The position numbers were made by a program, and so were the translations under genes. A stretch of 64,000 nucleotides of DNA from Mycolicibacterium komossense (lineage in GTDB: Bacteria; Actinomycetota; Actinomycetes; Mycobacteriales; Mycobacteriaceae). The notes beneath the pieces were generated by a model, which was not told where the DNA came from, ran no database searches, and saw only the letters and a program-made list of their open reading frames with translations. The stretch is taken from contig NZ_JACKTY010000046.1 in the NCBI RefSeq assembly GCF_025822605.1, forward strand, positions 38,277-102,276, read 5' to 3'. Positions 1 through 7,967 of the stretch are shown piece by piece; position 1 is the first letter of the stretch; each line of letters opens with the position of its first letter.

Positions 1-803
1 GCCATCGCGATCATGCCGTGGGTGATCGAGTTACGGGTGGTCTCGTTGCCGGCCACCGCCAACATGATCACGAAGAAGCCGAACTCGTCATCGGAGAGCT
101 TCTCGCCTTCGATATCGGCTTGGATCAACGTCGTGACGATGTCTTCGGTGGGGTTCTTACCGCGCTCGTCGGCCATCGCCATCGCGTACATGATCAGTTC
201 CATCGAGGACTGCGCCGGATCGACGTCGGCGTACTCCGGATCCTCACCGCCGGTCATCTCGTTGGACCAGCGGAACAGTTTGTCCCTGTCCTCCTGCGGC
301 ACGCCGAGCAGGCCCGCGATGGCCTGCAACGGCAGCTCACAAGAAACCTGCTCGACGAAGTCGCCGCTGCCCTCGGCTGCCGCGGCCTTGGCGATGTTCT
401 GGGCGCGCTGCGCGAGTTCTTCTTCCAGCCGACCGATGGCCCGCGGTGTGAACCCGCGGGAGATGATTTTGCGCAGCCGGGTGTGATGAGGCGCGTCCAT
501 GTTGAGCATGACGCTGCGCTGCATCTCGACCATGTCCCGCTTCATCTCTTTCGGCCAGGTCGGGATGGCCCCGTTCTGCCAGCTGGAGAAGACGTCGCTG
601 CGGCGGGACACTTCCTTGACGTCGGCATGCTTGGTCACCAGCCAGTAGCCGTGGTCCTCGAATCCGCCTGCGCCGCCGGGTATGTCCACCCAGTGGATCG
701 GTTCGGACGTGCGGAGCTCGGCCAATTCGGCCACGGGCAATGCGGCAAGATTGACGTCAGGGTCCAGGAAGTCGAATTCTGCCGGGATGATGTGGGAAGT
801 CAC
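1..803 (-). CDS. cyp125: Cytochrome P450 CYP125, steroid C26/C27 monooxygenase (3' end outside window)
   Basis: Haem monooxygenase that oxidises the terminal methyl of the cholesterol side chain, starting its beta-oxidation. About 267 N-terminal codons are visible of a family length near 430. The conserved block MLNMDAPHHTRLRKIISRGF and the I-helix motif AGNETTRNS (oxygen activation) are clear; the haem-ligand Cys lies beyond the window edge. Start is GTG at 803, preceded by GAGGAG. It is divergent from fadA5, as in M. tuberculosis Rv3545c/Rv3546, with two KstR operators between them, so induction by cholesterol is expected. CYP142 is the main alternative, but the motif set and the neighbour fit CYP125 better. 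Confidence 0.93.
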   Translation of the reverse strand, partial: MTSHIIPAEFDFLDPDVNLAALPVAELAELRTSEPIHWVDIPGGAGGFEDHGYWLVTKHADVKEVSRRSDVFSSWQNGAIPTWPKEMKRDMVEMQRSVMLNMDAPHHTRLRKIISRGFTPRAIGRLEEELAQRAQNIAKAAAAEGSGDFVEQVSCELPLQAIAGLLGVPQEDRDKLFRWSNEMTGGEDPEYADVDPAQSSMELIMYAMAMADERGKNPTEDIVTTLIQADIEGEKLSDDEFGFFVIMLAVAGNETTRNSITHGMIAM

Positions 804-820
804 GGTGGGCTCTCCTCAAT

Positions 821-834
821 TGCAACGTGTTCTA
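821..834. promoter_or_regulatory. KstR operator, cyp125 side
   Basis: TGCAACGTGTTCTA fits the KstR consensus TnnAACnnGTTnnA at every fixed position. It ends 17 bp before the cyp125 start codon, so a bound repressor would cover the promoter or 5' leader. Confidence 0.85.
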
Positions 835-899
835 GTTCCAGTAAAACACGGCTACATCGCAGATCAAAGGCGTGGCTACATCCTCGCTTGTCAGAGTAA

Positions 900-913
900 T
901 GGAACGTGTTCTA
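900..913. promoter_or_regulatory. KstR operator, fadA5 side
   Basis: TGGAACGTGTTCTA fits TnnAACnnGTTnnA at every fixed position. It ends 10 bp before the fadA5 ATG. There is little room for a leader, so the transcript is probably leaderless or nearly so and the operator lies on the -10 region. Confidence 0.88.
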
Positions 914-923
914 GCCTGGCGGA

Positions 924-2087
924 ATGGGTAACCCTGTCATCGTCGAAGCCACCCGCAGCCCGATCGGGAAGCGCAACGGCTGGCTCTCCGGCCTGCATGC
1001 AACCGAACTCCTCGGAGCCGTTCAGAAGGCGGTGGTGGAAAAGGCCGGCATCGACGCCGGTGACGTCGAACAACTCATCGGCGGCTGCGTCACCCAATAC
1101 GGCGAACAGTCCAACAACATCACCCGGGTGAGCTGGCTGACGGCGGGCTTGCCAGAACACGTCGGCGCCACCACGGTCGACTGCCAGTGCGGCAGCGCCC
1201 AACAGGCCAACCACCTCATCGCCGGCCTGATCTCCGTCGGCGCCATTGATATCGGCGTCGCGTGCGGCATCGAGGCGATGAGCCGCGTCGGGCTGGGCGC
1301 CAATGCGGGACCGGACCGGTCGATCATTCGTGCGAAGTCATGGGATATCGACATGCCCGACCAGTTCACCGCCGCCGAACGCATCGCCAAACGGCGCGGC
1401 ATCACCCGTGAGGAGATCGACGCCTTCGGCTTCGCTTCCCAGCAGAAGGCCAAGGTGGCCTGGGCCGAAGGCCGCTTCGACCGGGAGATCTCACCGATCG
1501 TCGCGCCGGTCCTCGACGAGAACAAGCGCCCGACAGCCGATCTCGCGCCCGTGACTCGCGACCAGGGGCTGCGTGACACCACGCTGGAAGGCCTGGCCCA
1601 GCTGAAGCCGGTGATGGAAGGCGGTATCCACACCGCGGGCACGTCATCGCAGATCTCCGACGGCGCGGCAGCGGTGCTATGGATGGACGAAGACAAAGCC
1701 AAGGCACTCGGCCTCAAACCACGGGCCCGCATCGTCAGCCAGGCCAACGTCGGCTCCGAGGCCTATTACCACCTCGACGGCCCGGTGCAGTCCACCGCCA
1801 AGGTGCTGGAGAAGGCCGGGATGAAGATGGGCGACATCGACGTGGTCGAGATCAACGAGGCCTTCGCATCGGTCGTGCTGTCCTGGGCTCGGGTGCACAA
1901 CCCGGATATGGACAAGGTCAACGTCAACGGCGGGGCGATCGCCCTGGGACATCCAGTGGGCAGCACCGGCGCCCGGCTCATCACCACCGCCCTGCACGAG
2001 CTGGAGCGCACCGACAAGTCCACAGCGTTGATCACGATGTGCGCGGGCGGCGCGCTTTCCACCGGCACCATCATCGAGCGCATTTAG
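924..2087 (+). CDS. fadA5: Acetyl-CoA acetyltransferase FadA5 (steroid side-chain thiolase)
   Basis: Thiolase that releases acetyl-CoA or propionyl-CoA during beta-oxidation of the cholesterol side chain; orthologue of Rv3546. The 387-residue protein shows the nucleophilic Cys (about residue 89, in DCQCGSAQQ), the GGAIALGHPVGSTG motif with catalytic His, and the second Cys in CAGGALSTG. The ATG lies 10 bp after a KstR operator and lacks a strong ribosome binding site, which fits a leaderless mRNA. The stop overlaps the next GTG by 1 nt. Confidence 0.95.
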   Translation: MGNPVIVEATRSPIGKRNGWLSGLHATELLGAVQKAVVEKAGIDAGDVEQLIGGCVTQYGEQSNNITRVSWLTAGLPEHVGATTVDCQCGSAQQANHLIAGLISVGAIDIGVACGIEAMSRVGLGANAGPDRSIIRAKSWDIDMPDQFTAAERIAKRRGITREEIDAFGFASQQKAKVAWAEGRFDREISPIVAPVLDENKRPTADLAPVTRDQGLRDTTLEGLAQLKPVMEGGIHTAGTSSQISDGAAAVLWMDEDKAKALGLKPRARIVSQANVGSEAYYHLDGPVQSTAKVLEKAGMKMGDIDVVEINEAFASVVLSWARVHNPDMDKVNVNGGAIALGHPVGSTGARLITTALHELERTDKSTALITMCAGGALSTGTIIERI

Positions 2088-2473
2088 TGGGGGTTACCCA
2101 AGCGGACCGCATCGCGGCCGCACAGTCTTATATCGACGCCTTGGTGAGCCACCAGGCTGACGGGGTGCCGTTCGCTGCGGACTGTGTCCGCATCGAGGTC
2201 GGCCTCAAGACCGGCTTCTCGGGAGAACACCTGCGCCGCAGCCTCAATGGCGGTCCGCAGTACCGCGTCATCAAGTCCGCGACAGCCCCGGAGTTCACCG
2301 TTGTCGGCGACGAGGTGCGGGCCAGTTTCGACCTGACGACCAAACCGTCGCTGGCCGGCCGCCGAGTCGGTGCGCACATCGACGAGGTGTTCCTCATCCC
2401 GGCCGACTCGGTATCCGGCACGGCGCAGATCCACCACATCCGGGCCACCATCCGGCCGTTCCTGACTTCGTAG
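2087..2473 (+). CDS. Small NTF2/SnoaL-like protein of unknown function in the cholesterol cluster
   Basis: A 128-residue soluble protein with no signal peptide. The pattern ADRIAAAQSYIDALVSH, then VRIEVGLKTGFSG, then a beta-rich C-terminus (TVVGDEVRASFDL) suggests the cone-shaped NTF2/SnoaL fold; the name DUF8021 comes to mind but is not certain. The GTG start at 2087 shares its G with the fadA5 stop, so the two genes are cotranscribed and probably translationally coupled. No H37Rv equivalent lies between fadA5 and ddn. A role in handling steroid-derived CoA esters is only a guess from position. Confidence 0.75.
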   Translation: MGVTQADRIAAAQSYIDALVSHQADGVPFAADCVRIEVGLKTGFSGEHLRRSLNGGPQYRVIKSATAPEFTVVGDEVRASFDLTTKPSLAGRRVGAHIDEVFLIPADSVSGTAQIHHIRATIRPFLTS

Positions 2474-2512
2474 CCGACTGACTTCGCAGTCGAAAGAAAG
2501 AGGATCACTCCA

Positions 2513-2989
2513 TTGCCCAACCCGTCCCGCCCACTCAAGCCCAAACAGATCGAAAGCCTGAACTCGGCGAAGGTCGGGACCGCGATCAAGTGGATGTCGA
2601 AGGCGCAGACCTTCATCTTCAAGAAGACCAACGGCAAGTTCGGGAACAAGTTCCTCAAAGGCTCCGAGGTCGGCATCCTGACCACCACGGGCCGCAAGTC
2701 CGGTGAGCCACGGGATAGCCCGCTACTGTTCCTGCAAGAAGGCCAGCGCATCATCCTCGTCGCGTCGCAGGGTGGCCGCGCCACCAATCCGATGTGGTAC
2801 CTGAATCTGCAGGCAAATCCTGCGATGACATTCCAGACCAAGGCCGGGACCTTCAGTCTGACCGCGCGCGATGCCACCGATGCCGAGCGCGACGAATACT
2901 GGCCCAAGCTGGACGAGATGTATCCGGATTTCGTGAACTACCGGTCGTACACGGACCGCAAAATCCCCATCGTCATCTGCGATCCGTAG
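2513..2989 (+). CDS. ddn: Deazaflavin (F420)-dependent nitroreductase/quinone reductase, Ddn family
   Basis: F420H2-dependent oxidoreductase of the FDOR-A group, orthologous by position to Rv3547 (Ddn, the pretomanid activator and menaquinone reductase). The 158-residue protein has the LTTTGRKSGEPR phosphate-binding loop, NPMWYLNL and the C-terminal TDRKIPIVICDP. The TTG start at 2513 is chosen for the AGAGGA 7 nt upstream and for the homologous N-terminus. Compared with M. tuberculosis Ddn, the active-site residues Tyr65 and Tyr133 are replaced by Leu (about residue 72) and Phe (about 140), while Ser78, Tyr130 and Tyr136 are kept. F420 binding is probably retained, but substrate range may differ. 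Confidence 0.88.
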   Translation: MPNPSRPLKPKQIESLNSAKVGTAIKWMSKAQTFIFKKTNGKFGNKFLKGSEVGILTTTGRKSGEPRDSPLLFLQEGQRIILVASQGGRATNPMWYLNLQANPAMTFQTKAGTFSLTARDATDAERDEYWPKLDEMYPDFVNYRSYTDRKIPIVICDP

Positions 2990-3014
2990 GGCGAACCCGT
3001 CAGCCGAACACCTA

Positions 3015-3051
3015 AGATCCACGGCCTCCCGGGCCGTGGATCTAGCTTTTT
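3015..3051 (+). terminator. Intrinsic terminator after ddn
   Basis: A perfect 12-bp stem (AGATCCACGGCC at 3015-3026 with its complement at 3032-3043), a 5-nt loop and a run of five T at 3047-3051. It closes the fadA5 operon. Confidence 0.85.
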
Positions 3052-3179
3052 ACCCACCTGCGCGCCAATAAAATCGCAATTCCGCTACCATCCGTAGCGT
3101 AAGTGTTAGTGTGATCGCGGCCACACAGCTGTGCGTAGTTTGTGAGGTCATGCCTATGCCCTTACAGATGGAGTATTTG

Positions 3180-4448
3180 ATGCAGGAATCGATCACCCGG
3201 AGGGTCCTCGGTGTGGCCACGGCTGTCATCGCGGCGCTAGCCCTTCTCGTCGGAATCGCACTCCCGGCCGATGCCATGACGATCACGTGGGTCCGGCACG
3301 GCGAGTCGGAAGGCAACGCCTCCGGGTACATCGACACCAAGACGCCAGGACCGCCGCTCACCACCGCGGGGTGGGAGCAGGCCAATACCGTTGCCGGCAC
3401 ACTTGATCCCGCCGATTACGATGCGGTGTTCGCCTCCACCATGATCCGGACGCAGCAGACGGCAACACCGTTCGCGGCCGACAAGTATCACGGCGGCAAT
3501 CAGAACGCCGTCACGATCTCGACGGATCCGTACCATCCCGTCTTCAGCGACAACGTCGTCGTTCTCAACGGGCTGCAGGAGATCAACGCCGGTTTCTTCG
3601 AGGGCTCGTCACAAACGAGCGGCATCGGACGGATCGGCTACATCTTGGCCCCCATCATGTGGACGCTCGGACTGCGCTTCGCTCGGATCCCGGGCGGCGA
3701 GGACGGTAACGAGTTCGAGGCACGGGTCAATGGCGCGCTGGCTCAGATCCAGGATTCCGGCAGCGAAACCCCGTTGGTGTTCGACCACGGCGCGACAATC
3801 ATGTTCTGGACGCTGATGAACGTCGACAACCCTGATATCACGCTCGCCCTGACGCACCCGCTGAACAACACCGACGTCGTCGTGGTCGACAGCAATGGTC
3901 AGGGCGGCTGGACCCTGAAGAGTTGGGCAGGCACCGCGGTCGGACCGGCGACACTGCCGACGCAGCTGTTCGTGAACTTCCGAGATCTGATCGTCGCTCC
4001 GCAGACCGCGCTCTACAACCTGCGGCTGCCGATCCTGAACCTCGACGGCCCCGGCATCGTCGCCGGAGTCCAGCAGGGTGTCTCCGATGTCGTCGCTGCG
4101 ACAGGCACATTCGTCGTCAAGAGCGTGCAGGACATCGCCGCCGCCCTGGGCGGGCTGGGACAGGCCAACACCGCACCCCCGGCCGCGACGAAGTCGGTTC
4201 AGCTCGGCTCGCCGACCACGACCAGCGCCCAGACCGCGGTGGAGCCCAAGGTTTCGGGGACGAAGTCCACCGGCGCAACCGACCTCAGCGATGGCAACAA
4301 GTCGACGCCGATATCCACGCTCAAGGCAGCCGCCAGTACCGGCGACAAGGCCTCCGCCGCCGACGACGGTAACACGGGATCAGCAACCAAGCCCGCCCCG
4401 TCTGGCAAGAAGGGCACCGGCGCCAGATCAGCGAAAGCCGCTGCCTGA
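3180..4448 (+). CDS. Secreted histidine-phosphatase-family protein with long low-complexity C-terminal tail
   Basis: The catalytic domain begins right after a signal peptide (MQESITRRVLGVATAVIAAL, cleavage near ADA) with TWVRHGESEGN, the RHG phosphohistidine motif. A second His (FDHGATIMF) and the Arg in STMIRTQQTA complete the usual set, so it is probably an active exported phosphatase. Residues from about 210 on hold an amphipathic segment (PTQLFVNFRDLIVAPQTALY) and a Thr/Ser/Ala/Lys-rich tail ending KKGTGARSAKAAA. ATG at 3180 is chosen because GGAG lies 6 nt upstream; in-frame starts further upstream lack this. It is not in the H37Rv cluster. Substrate unknown. Confidence 0.8.
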   Translation: MQESITRRVLGVATAVIAALALLVGIALPADAMTITWVRHGESEGNASGYIDTKTPGPPLTTAGWEQANTVAGTLDPADYDAVFASTMIRTQQTATPFAADKYHGGNQNAVTISTDPYHPVFSDNVVVLNGLQEINAGFFEGSSQTSGIGRIGYILAPIMWTLGLRFARIPGGEDGNEFEARVNGALAQIQDSGSETPLVFDHGATIMFWTLMNVDNPDITLALTHPLNNTDVVVVDSNGQGGWTLKSWAGTAVGPATLPTQLFVNFRDLIVAPQTALYNLRLPILNLDGPGIVAGVQQGVSDVVAATGTFVVKSVQDIAAALGGLGQANTAPPAATKSVQLGSPTTTSAQTAVEPKVSGTKSTGATDLSDGNKSTPISTLKAAASTGDKASAADDGNTGSATKPAPSGKKGTGARSAKAAA

Positions 4449-4459
4449 CAGTGCATACG

Positions 4460-4497
4460 AAGTCGGCCCCGCCTCATGATGAGGCGGGGCCGACTTT
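4460..4497. terminator. Perfect 18-bp hairpin between convergent genes
   Basis: An 18-bp arm at 4460-4477 (AAGTCGGCCCCGCCTCAT) and its exact complement at 4479-4496 are separated by one base. It lies between the phosphatase gene (+) and an SDR gene (-). There is no clear T tract on either side, so it is a likely bidirectional but not textbook terminator. Confidence 0.7.
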
Positions 4498-4505
4498 GTG
4501 GTCTT

Positions 4506-5411
4506 TCAGGTGCCGAAGACCGGCACCGGCGGACGCGACTTGGCCAGCAATTCGGGGATGACGGTGCTGAGTTCGGCGGGATCCCAGCGGGCCCCCTTGT
4601 CGATCTCCTCGCCGTGCGCCCACCCCTCGGCGACCCGGATGATCCCGCCCTCGACCTCGAACATCCGGCCGGTGACATCACGGGAGGCGACGCTGCCCAG
4701 CCAGACCACCAACGGCGAGATGTTCTCGGGGGCCATCGCGTCGAACTCGGCGCCCTGGGTGGACATCATGTCGGCGAAGACGGTCTCGGTCATCCGGGTG
4801 CGCGCGGACGGCGCAATCGCATTGACGGTGACGCCATAGCGCCCCATCTCCGCCGAAGCCACCAGGGTCAGCGCGGCGATACCGGCTTTCGCCGCACTGT
4901 AATTGGCCTGCCCGACGCTGCCCTGTAACCCGGCACCGGAACTGGTGTTGATGATGCGGGCATCGACAGCGTCGCCCGCCTTCGACTGTGCGCGCCAGTA
5001 CGCCGCGGCATGGCGCATGGTGGCGAAATGGCCTTTGAGGTGGACAGCGATGACGGCGTCGAACTCGTCCTCGCTGGTGTTGGCGAACATCCGGTCGCGG
5101 ACGATGCCGGCGTTGTTGACCAGAACATCGAGGCCGCCGAAGGTATCGACGGCGGTCTGGATCAGGCCGGCTGCCTGCTCCCAGTCCGCGACATTCGCCC
5201 CGCTGGTCACGGCTTCTCCACCGGCAGCGACGATCTCGTCCACCACGTTCTGGGCGGCACTGCCGCCGCCGGCCGGTGAACCGTCCAGACCCACACCGAT
5301 ATCGTTGACCACCACACGGGCGCCTTCGGCGGCGAATGCCAGCGCGTGTGCGCGCCCGATTCCGCCTCCGGCACCAGTGACGATTACGACCCGGCCGTCA
5401 ACCACACCCAT
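4506..5411 (-). CDS. Short-chain dehydrogenase, Rv3548c-like (KstR2 regulon)
   Basis: NAD(P)-dependent SDR of 301 residues. It has the Rossmann motif TGAGGGIGRAHA, NNAG, the catalytic Ser in NTSSGAGLQGSVGQ and the YxxxK site in NYSAAKAG. The long form with an ARIINTSSG strand and a C-terminal extension (PVPVFGT) resembles the hydroxyacyl-CoA-dehydrogenase part of multifunctional beta-oxidation enzymes. It lies 17 bp downstream of the second SDR gene in a two-gene operon behind a KstR2 operator, so it probably oxidises a hydroxyacyl-CoA from C/D-ring breakdown. Exact substrate unknown. ATG at 5411 is preceded by GGGAG. Confidence 0.88.
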   Translation of the reverse strand: MGVVDGRVVIVTGAGGGIGRAHALAFAAEGARVVVNDIGVGLDGSPAGGGSAAQNVVDEIVAAGGEAVTSGANVADWEQAAGLIQTAVDTFGGLDVLVNNAGIVRDRMFANTSEDEFDAVIAVHLKGHFATMRHAAAYWRAQSKAGDAVDARIINTSSGAGLQGSVGQANYSAAKAGIAALTLVASAEMGRYGVTVNAIAPSARTRMTETVFADMMSTQGAEFDAMAPENISPLVVWLGSVASRDVTGRMFEVEGGIIRVAEGWAHGEEIDKGARWDPAELSTVIPELLAKSRPPVPVFGT

Positions 5412-5428
5412 ATCTGTTGTCTCCCTGA

Positions 5429-6208
5429 TTATTTGATAGCGCTGGTGGTCGCGAGATAGTGCGGCGGTTCGCCGCCACCATGTACTTCCAGTGACGCGCC
5501 GCTGATATAGGACGCCGCATCGGAGGCCAGGAAGGCCGCCGCCCAGCCCACATCGGCAGGCTTCGCGAGCCGGCCCAGAGGCACGTTGGCCGAGATCGCG
5601 GCAATCGATTCCGCGTCGCCGTAGAACAGTTCGGACTGCTCGGTCTCGACCATGCCCACCACCACGGAATTGACTCGCACCTTCGGCGCCCATTCGACAG
5701 CCAGCGTGGTGGTGAGGCTTTCGATTCCGGCCTTGGCCGCTCCGTAGGCCGCGGTCCCCGGGGTCGGCCGGCGGCCGCTGACACTGGCGATGTTGACGAT
5801 CGTGCCGCCGCCCGGCTGGGTTTGCATCTGCTCATTCGCGTGTTGCGAAACAAAAAGCGGGCCAAGCAGGTTCAGCTCGATAATCTTGGTGCTGAATTTC
5901 GCCGACGCGTCGGCGGCCAACACATAGGGCGATCCCCCCGCGTTGTTGACGACGATATCGAGACGGCCGTGCGTGGCCACGACGGCGGCGATCAACGCGG
6001 CCACGGAGTCGTCGTCGCGGACGTCGCAGGAGTGGAACTCATACGGCAGCCCCTCGACCGGGCGTCGGGCACAAGTCACCACCGTCGCGCCCTGCCCTGC
6101 GAAGACGGCGCTGATACCGGCGCCCACACCTCGGACTCCGCCGGTTACCAGCACCACCCGTCCGGCGAGTCCGAGATTGAACGGAACGCCCTCAACCGTC
6201 TCGGTCAC
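5429..6208 (-). CDS. Short-chain dehydrogenase, Rv3549c-like (KstR2 regulon)
   Basis: SDR of 259 residues with TGGVRGVGAG, NNAGG, Ser in NIASVSGRRP and the YGAAK catalytic pair. The GTG start at 6208 lies 15 bp from a perfect KstR2 operator, so it is the first gene of the operon and divergent from echA20. Its expected role is redox chemistry on a HIP-derived CoA ester; the individual step is not assigned. Confidence 0.88.
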   Translation of the reverse strand: MTETVEGVPFNLGLAGRVVLVTGGVRGVGAGISAVFAGQGATVVTCARRPVEGLPYEFHSCDVRDDDSVAALIAAVVATHGRLDIVVNNAGGSPYVLAADASAKFSTKIIELNLLGPLFVSQHANEQMQTQPGGGTIVNIASVSGRRPTPGTAAYGAAKAGIESLTTTLAVEWAPKVRVNSVVVGMVETEQSELFYGDAESIAAISANVPLGRLAKPADVGWAAAFLASDAASYISGASLEVHGGGEPPHYLATTSAIK

Positions 6209-6223
6209 TGTGCTAGCGTACCA

Positions 6224-6237
6224 AGCAAGTGCTTGCT
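6224..6237. promoter_or_regulatory. KstR2 operator between SDR operon and echA20-ipd operon
   Basis: AGCAAGTGCTTGCT matches AnCAAGnnCTTGnT exactly. It lies 16 bp from the SDR start and 37 bp from the echA20 start, so one site can control both divergent promoters. HIP-CoA is the known KstR2 ligand. Confidence 0.88.
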
Positions 6238-6274
6238 CAGGTACTAGACCCCCCGAAGCGACCCAGGAATCTCC

Positions 6275-7030
6275 ATGACGATCACGTCCACCACAGTCGA
6301 ACCGGGCATCGTCTCGGTGACCGTCGACTATCCGCCCGTCAACGCCATCCCGTCAGCGGGCTGGTTCGAACTCGGCGACGCCATCACCGCGGCCGGCCGC
6401 GACCGCTCCACGCACGTGGTGATCCTGCGGTCGGAGGGCCGCGGTTTCAATGCCGGTGTCGACATCAAGGAAATGCAGAACACCGAAGGCTTCGGCGCAC
6501 TCATCGACGCCAATCGCGGCTGCTTCCACGCCTTCCGGGCCGTATACGAATGCGAAGTACCGGTGGTGGCCGCTGTCAACGGCTTCTGTGTCGGCGGCGG
6601 TATCGGTCTCGTCGGCAACGCCGACGTCATCGTCGCCTCCGAAGACGCCATCTTCGGGCTGCCCGAGGTCGAGCGCGGTGCGCTCGGTGCCGCCACCCAC
6701 CTGTCCCGGCTGGTACCGCAGCACATGATGCGGCGACTGTTCTTCACTGCCGCCACCGTCGACGCGGCCACGCTGCATCACTTCGGCTCGGTGCACGAGG
6801 TGGTGCCGCGCGCCGATCTCGATGAAGCCGCATTGCGGGTGGCCCGTGATATCGCCATCAAGGACACCCGGGTGATCCGGGCCGCCAAGGAAGCACTCAA
6901 CCTGATCGACGTTCAGCGAGTGAACTCCAGTTACCGCATGGAACAAGGGTTTACGTTCGAACTCAATCTGGCCGGCGTCTCCGATGAACACCGTGATGCG
7001 TTCGCGGGAACGGCTAAAGGAAAGAAATGA
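6275..7030 (+). CDS. echA20: EchA20, crotonase-fold hydrolase of steroid ring D
   Basis: Crotonase-superfamily enzyme of 251 residues, orthologue of Rv3550, which hydrolytically opens ring D of HIEC-CoA to give COCHEA-CoA. The CoA-binding crotonase signature is visible as RGFNAGVDIKEM and the oxyanion loop as NGFCVGGGIGLVGNAD, followed by FGLPEVERGALG. The ATG is preceded by AGGA. It is the first gene of echA20-ipdA-ipdB-ipdC, behind a KstR2 operator. The protein ends in a basic KGKK tail. Confidence 0.93.
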   Translation: MTITSTTVEPGIVSVTVDYPPVNAIPSAGWFELGDAITAAGRDRSTHVVILRSEGRGFNAGVDIKEMQNTEGFGALIDANRGCFHAFRAVYECEVPVVAAVNGFCVGGGIGLVGNADVIVASEDAIFGLPEVERGALGAATHLSRLVPQHMMRRLFFTAATVDAATLHHFGSVHEVVPRADLDEAALRVARDIAIKDTRVIRAAKEALNLIDVQRVNSSYRMEQGFTFELNLAGVSDEHRDAFAGTAKGKK

Positions 7031-7064
7031 TTCGGCGGGCAGGAGCGAAGCGACAGGGGAAGAA

Positions 7065-7967
7065 GTGAAAGACAAGAGAACGACCCTCGACGAGGCGGTG
7101 GCCGCACTGCGCAGTGGCATGACCGTCGGACTGGGCGGCTGGGGATCACGACGTAAACCGATGGCATTCGTTCGCGCGTTACTGCGCACGGACGTCACCG
7201 ATCTGACCGTGGTCACCTACGGCGGGCCCGACCTCGGACTGCTGTGCTCGGCGGGCAAGGTCAAGCGCGTCTACTACGGCTTCGTGTCCCTGGACTCGCC
7301 CCCGTTCTACGATCCCTGGTTCGCCAAGGCCCGCACCAGTGGGGCCATCGAAGCACGCGAAATGGACGAGGGGATGCTGCGTTGCGGCCTGCAGGCGGCC
7401 GCTCAACGGTTACCGTTCCTGCCGATCCGGGCTGGACTGGGCAGCGACGTACGGGCGTTCTGGGGCGACGAGCTCAAGACCGTCAAGTCGCCGTATCCTA
7501 CCGAGGACGGCTCAGCCTCCGAGAAATACGAAGAGCTGGTCGCCATGCCGGCCCTGACGCTGGATGCCGCCTTCGTGCACATGAATCTCGGTGATGCCCA
7601 GGGTAATGCGGCTTACACCGGGATCGATCCGTATTTCGACGACCTGTTCTTGATGTCCGCGCAGCGCCGCTTCCTGTCGGTCGAGAAGCTGGTTCCCACT
7701 GAGGAACTGGTGAAGTCGGTGCCCCCGCAGGCGCTGCTGATCAACCGGATGATGGTGGACTCCGTCGTGGAGGCGCCCCTGGGTTCGCACTTCACCACGG
7801 CCGCACCCGATTACGGCCGCGACGAGAAGTTCCAACGGCATTACGCCGAAGCAGCTGGCAGCGACGAGACCTGGCAACAGTTCGTCTCGACCTACCTGTC
7901 GGGCAGCGAAGCCGACTACCAGCAGGCGGTGCGGGCGTTCGCCGAGGCGCAGGAGAAGAAACAGTGA
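7065..7967 (+). CDS. ipdA: IpdA, alpha subunit of COCHEA-CoA hydrolase
   Basis: With IpdB it forms a class I CoA-transferase-fold enzyme that acts as a hydrolase and opens ring C of COCHEA-CoA. The 300-residue protein starts at GTG 7065, after AGGGGA, where homology to Rv3551 begins (DKRTTLDEAVAALRSGMTVG). Conserved blocks are GGWGSRRKPMAFVRA, VTYGGPDLGLLCSAGK and EAREMDEGMLRCG. The stop overlaps ipdB by 4 nt, as expected for obligate subunits made in equal amounts. Confidence 0.94.
   Translation: MKDKRTTLDEAVAALRSGMTVGLGGWGSRRKPMAFVRALLRTDVTDLTVVTYGGPDLGLLCSAGKVKRVYYGFVSLDSPPFYDPWFAKARTSGAIEAREMDEGMLRCGLQAAAQRLPFLPIRAGLGSDVRAFWGDELKTVKSPYPTEDGSASEKYEELVAMPALTLDAAFVHMNLGDAQGNAAYTGIDPYFDDLFLMSAQRRFLSVEKLVPTEELVKSVPPQALLINRMMVDSVVEAPLGSHFTTAAPDYGRDEKFQRHYAEAAGSDETWQQFVSTYLSGSEADYQQAVRAFAEAQEKKQ

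Noticed and set aside
5412..5693. N-terminal extension of the Rv3548c-like SDR
   Set aside because: The extension is the end of the neighbouring SDR gene in another frame; ATG 5411 has a ribosome binding site and starts the Rossmann fold.
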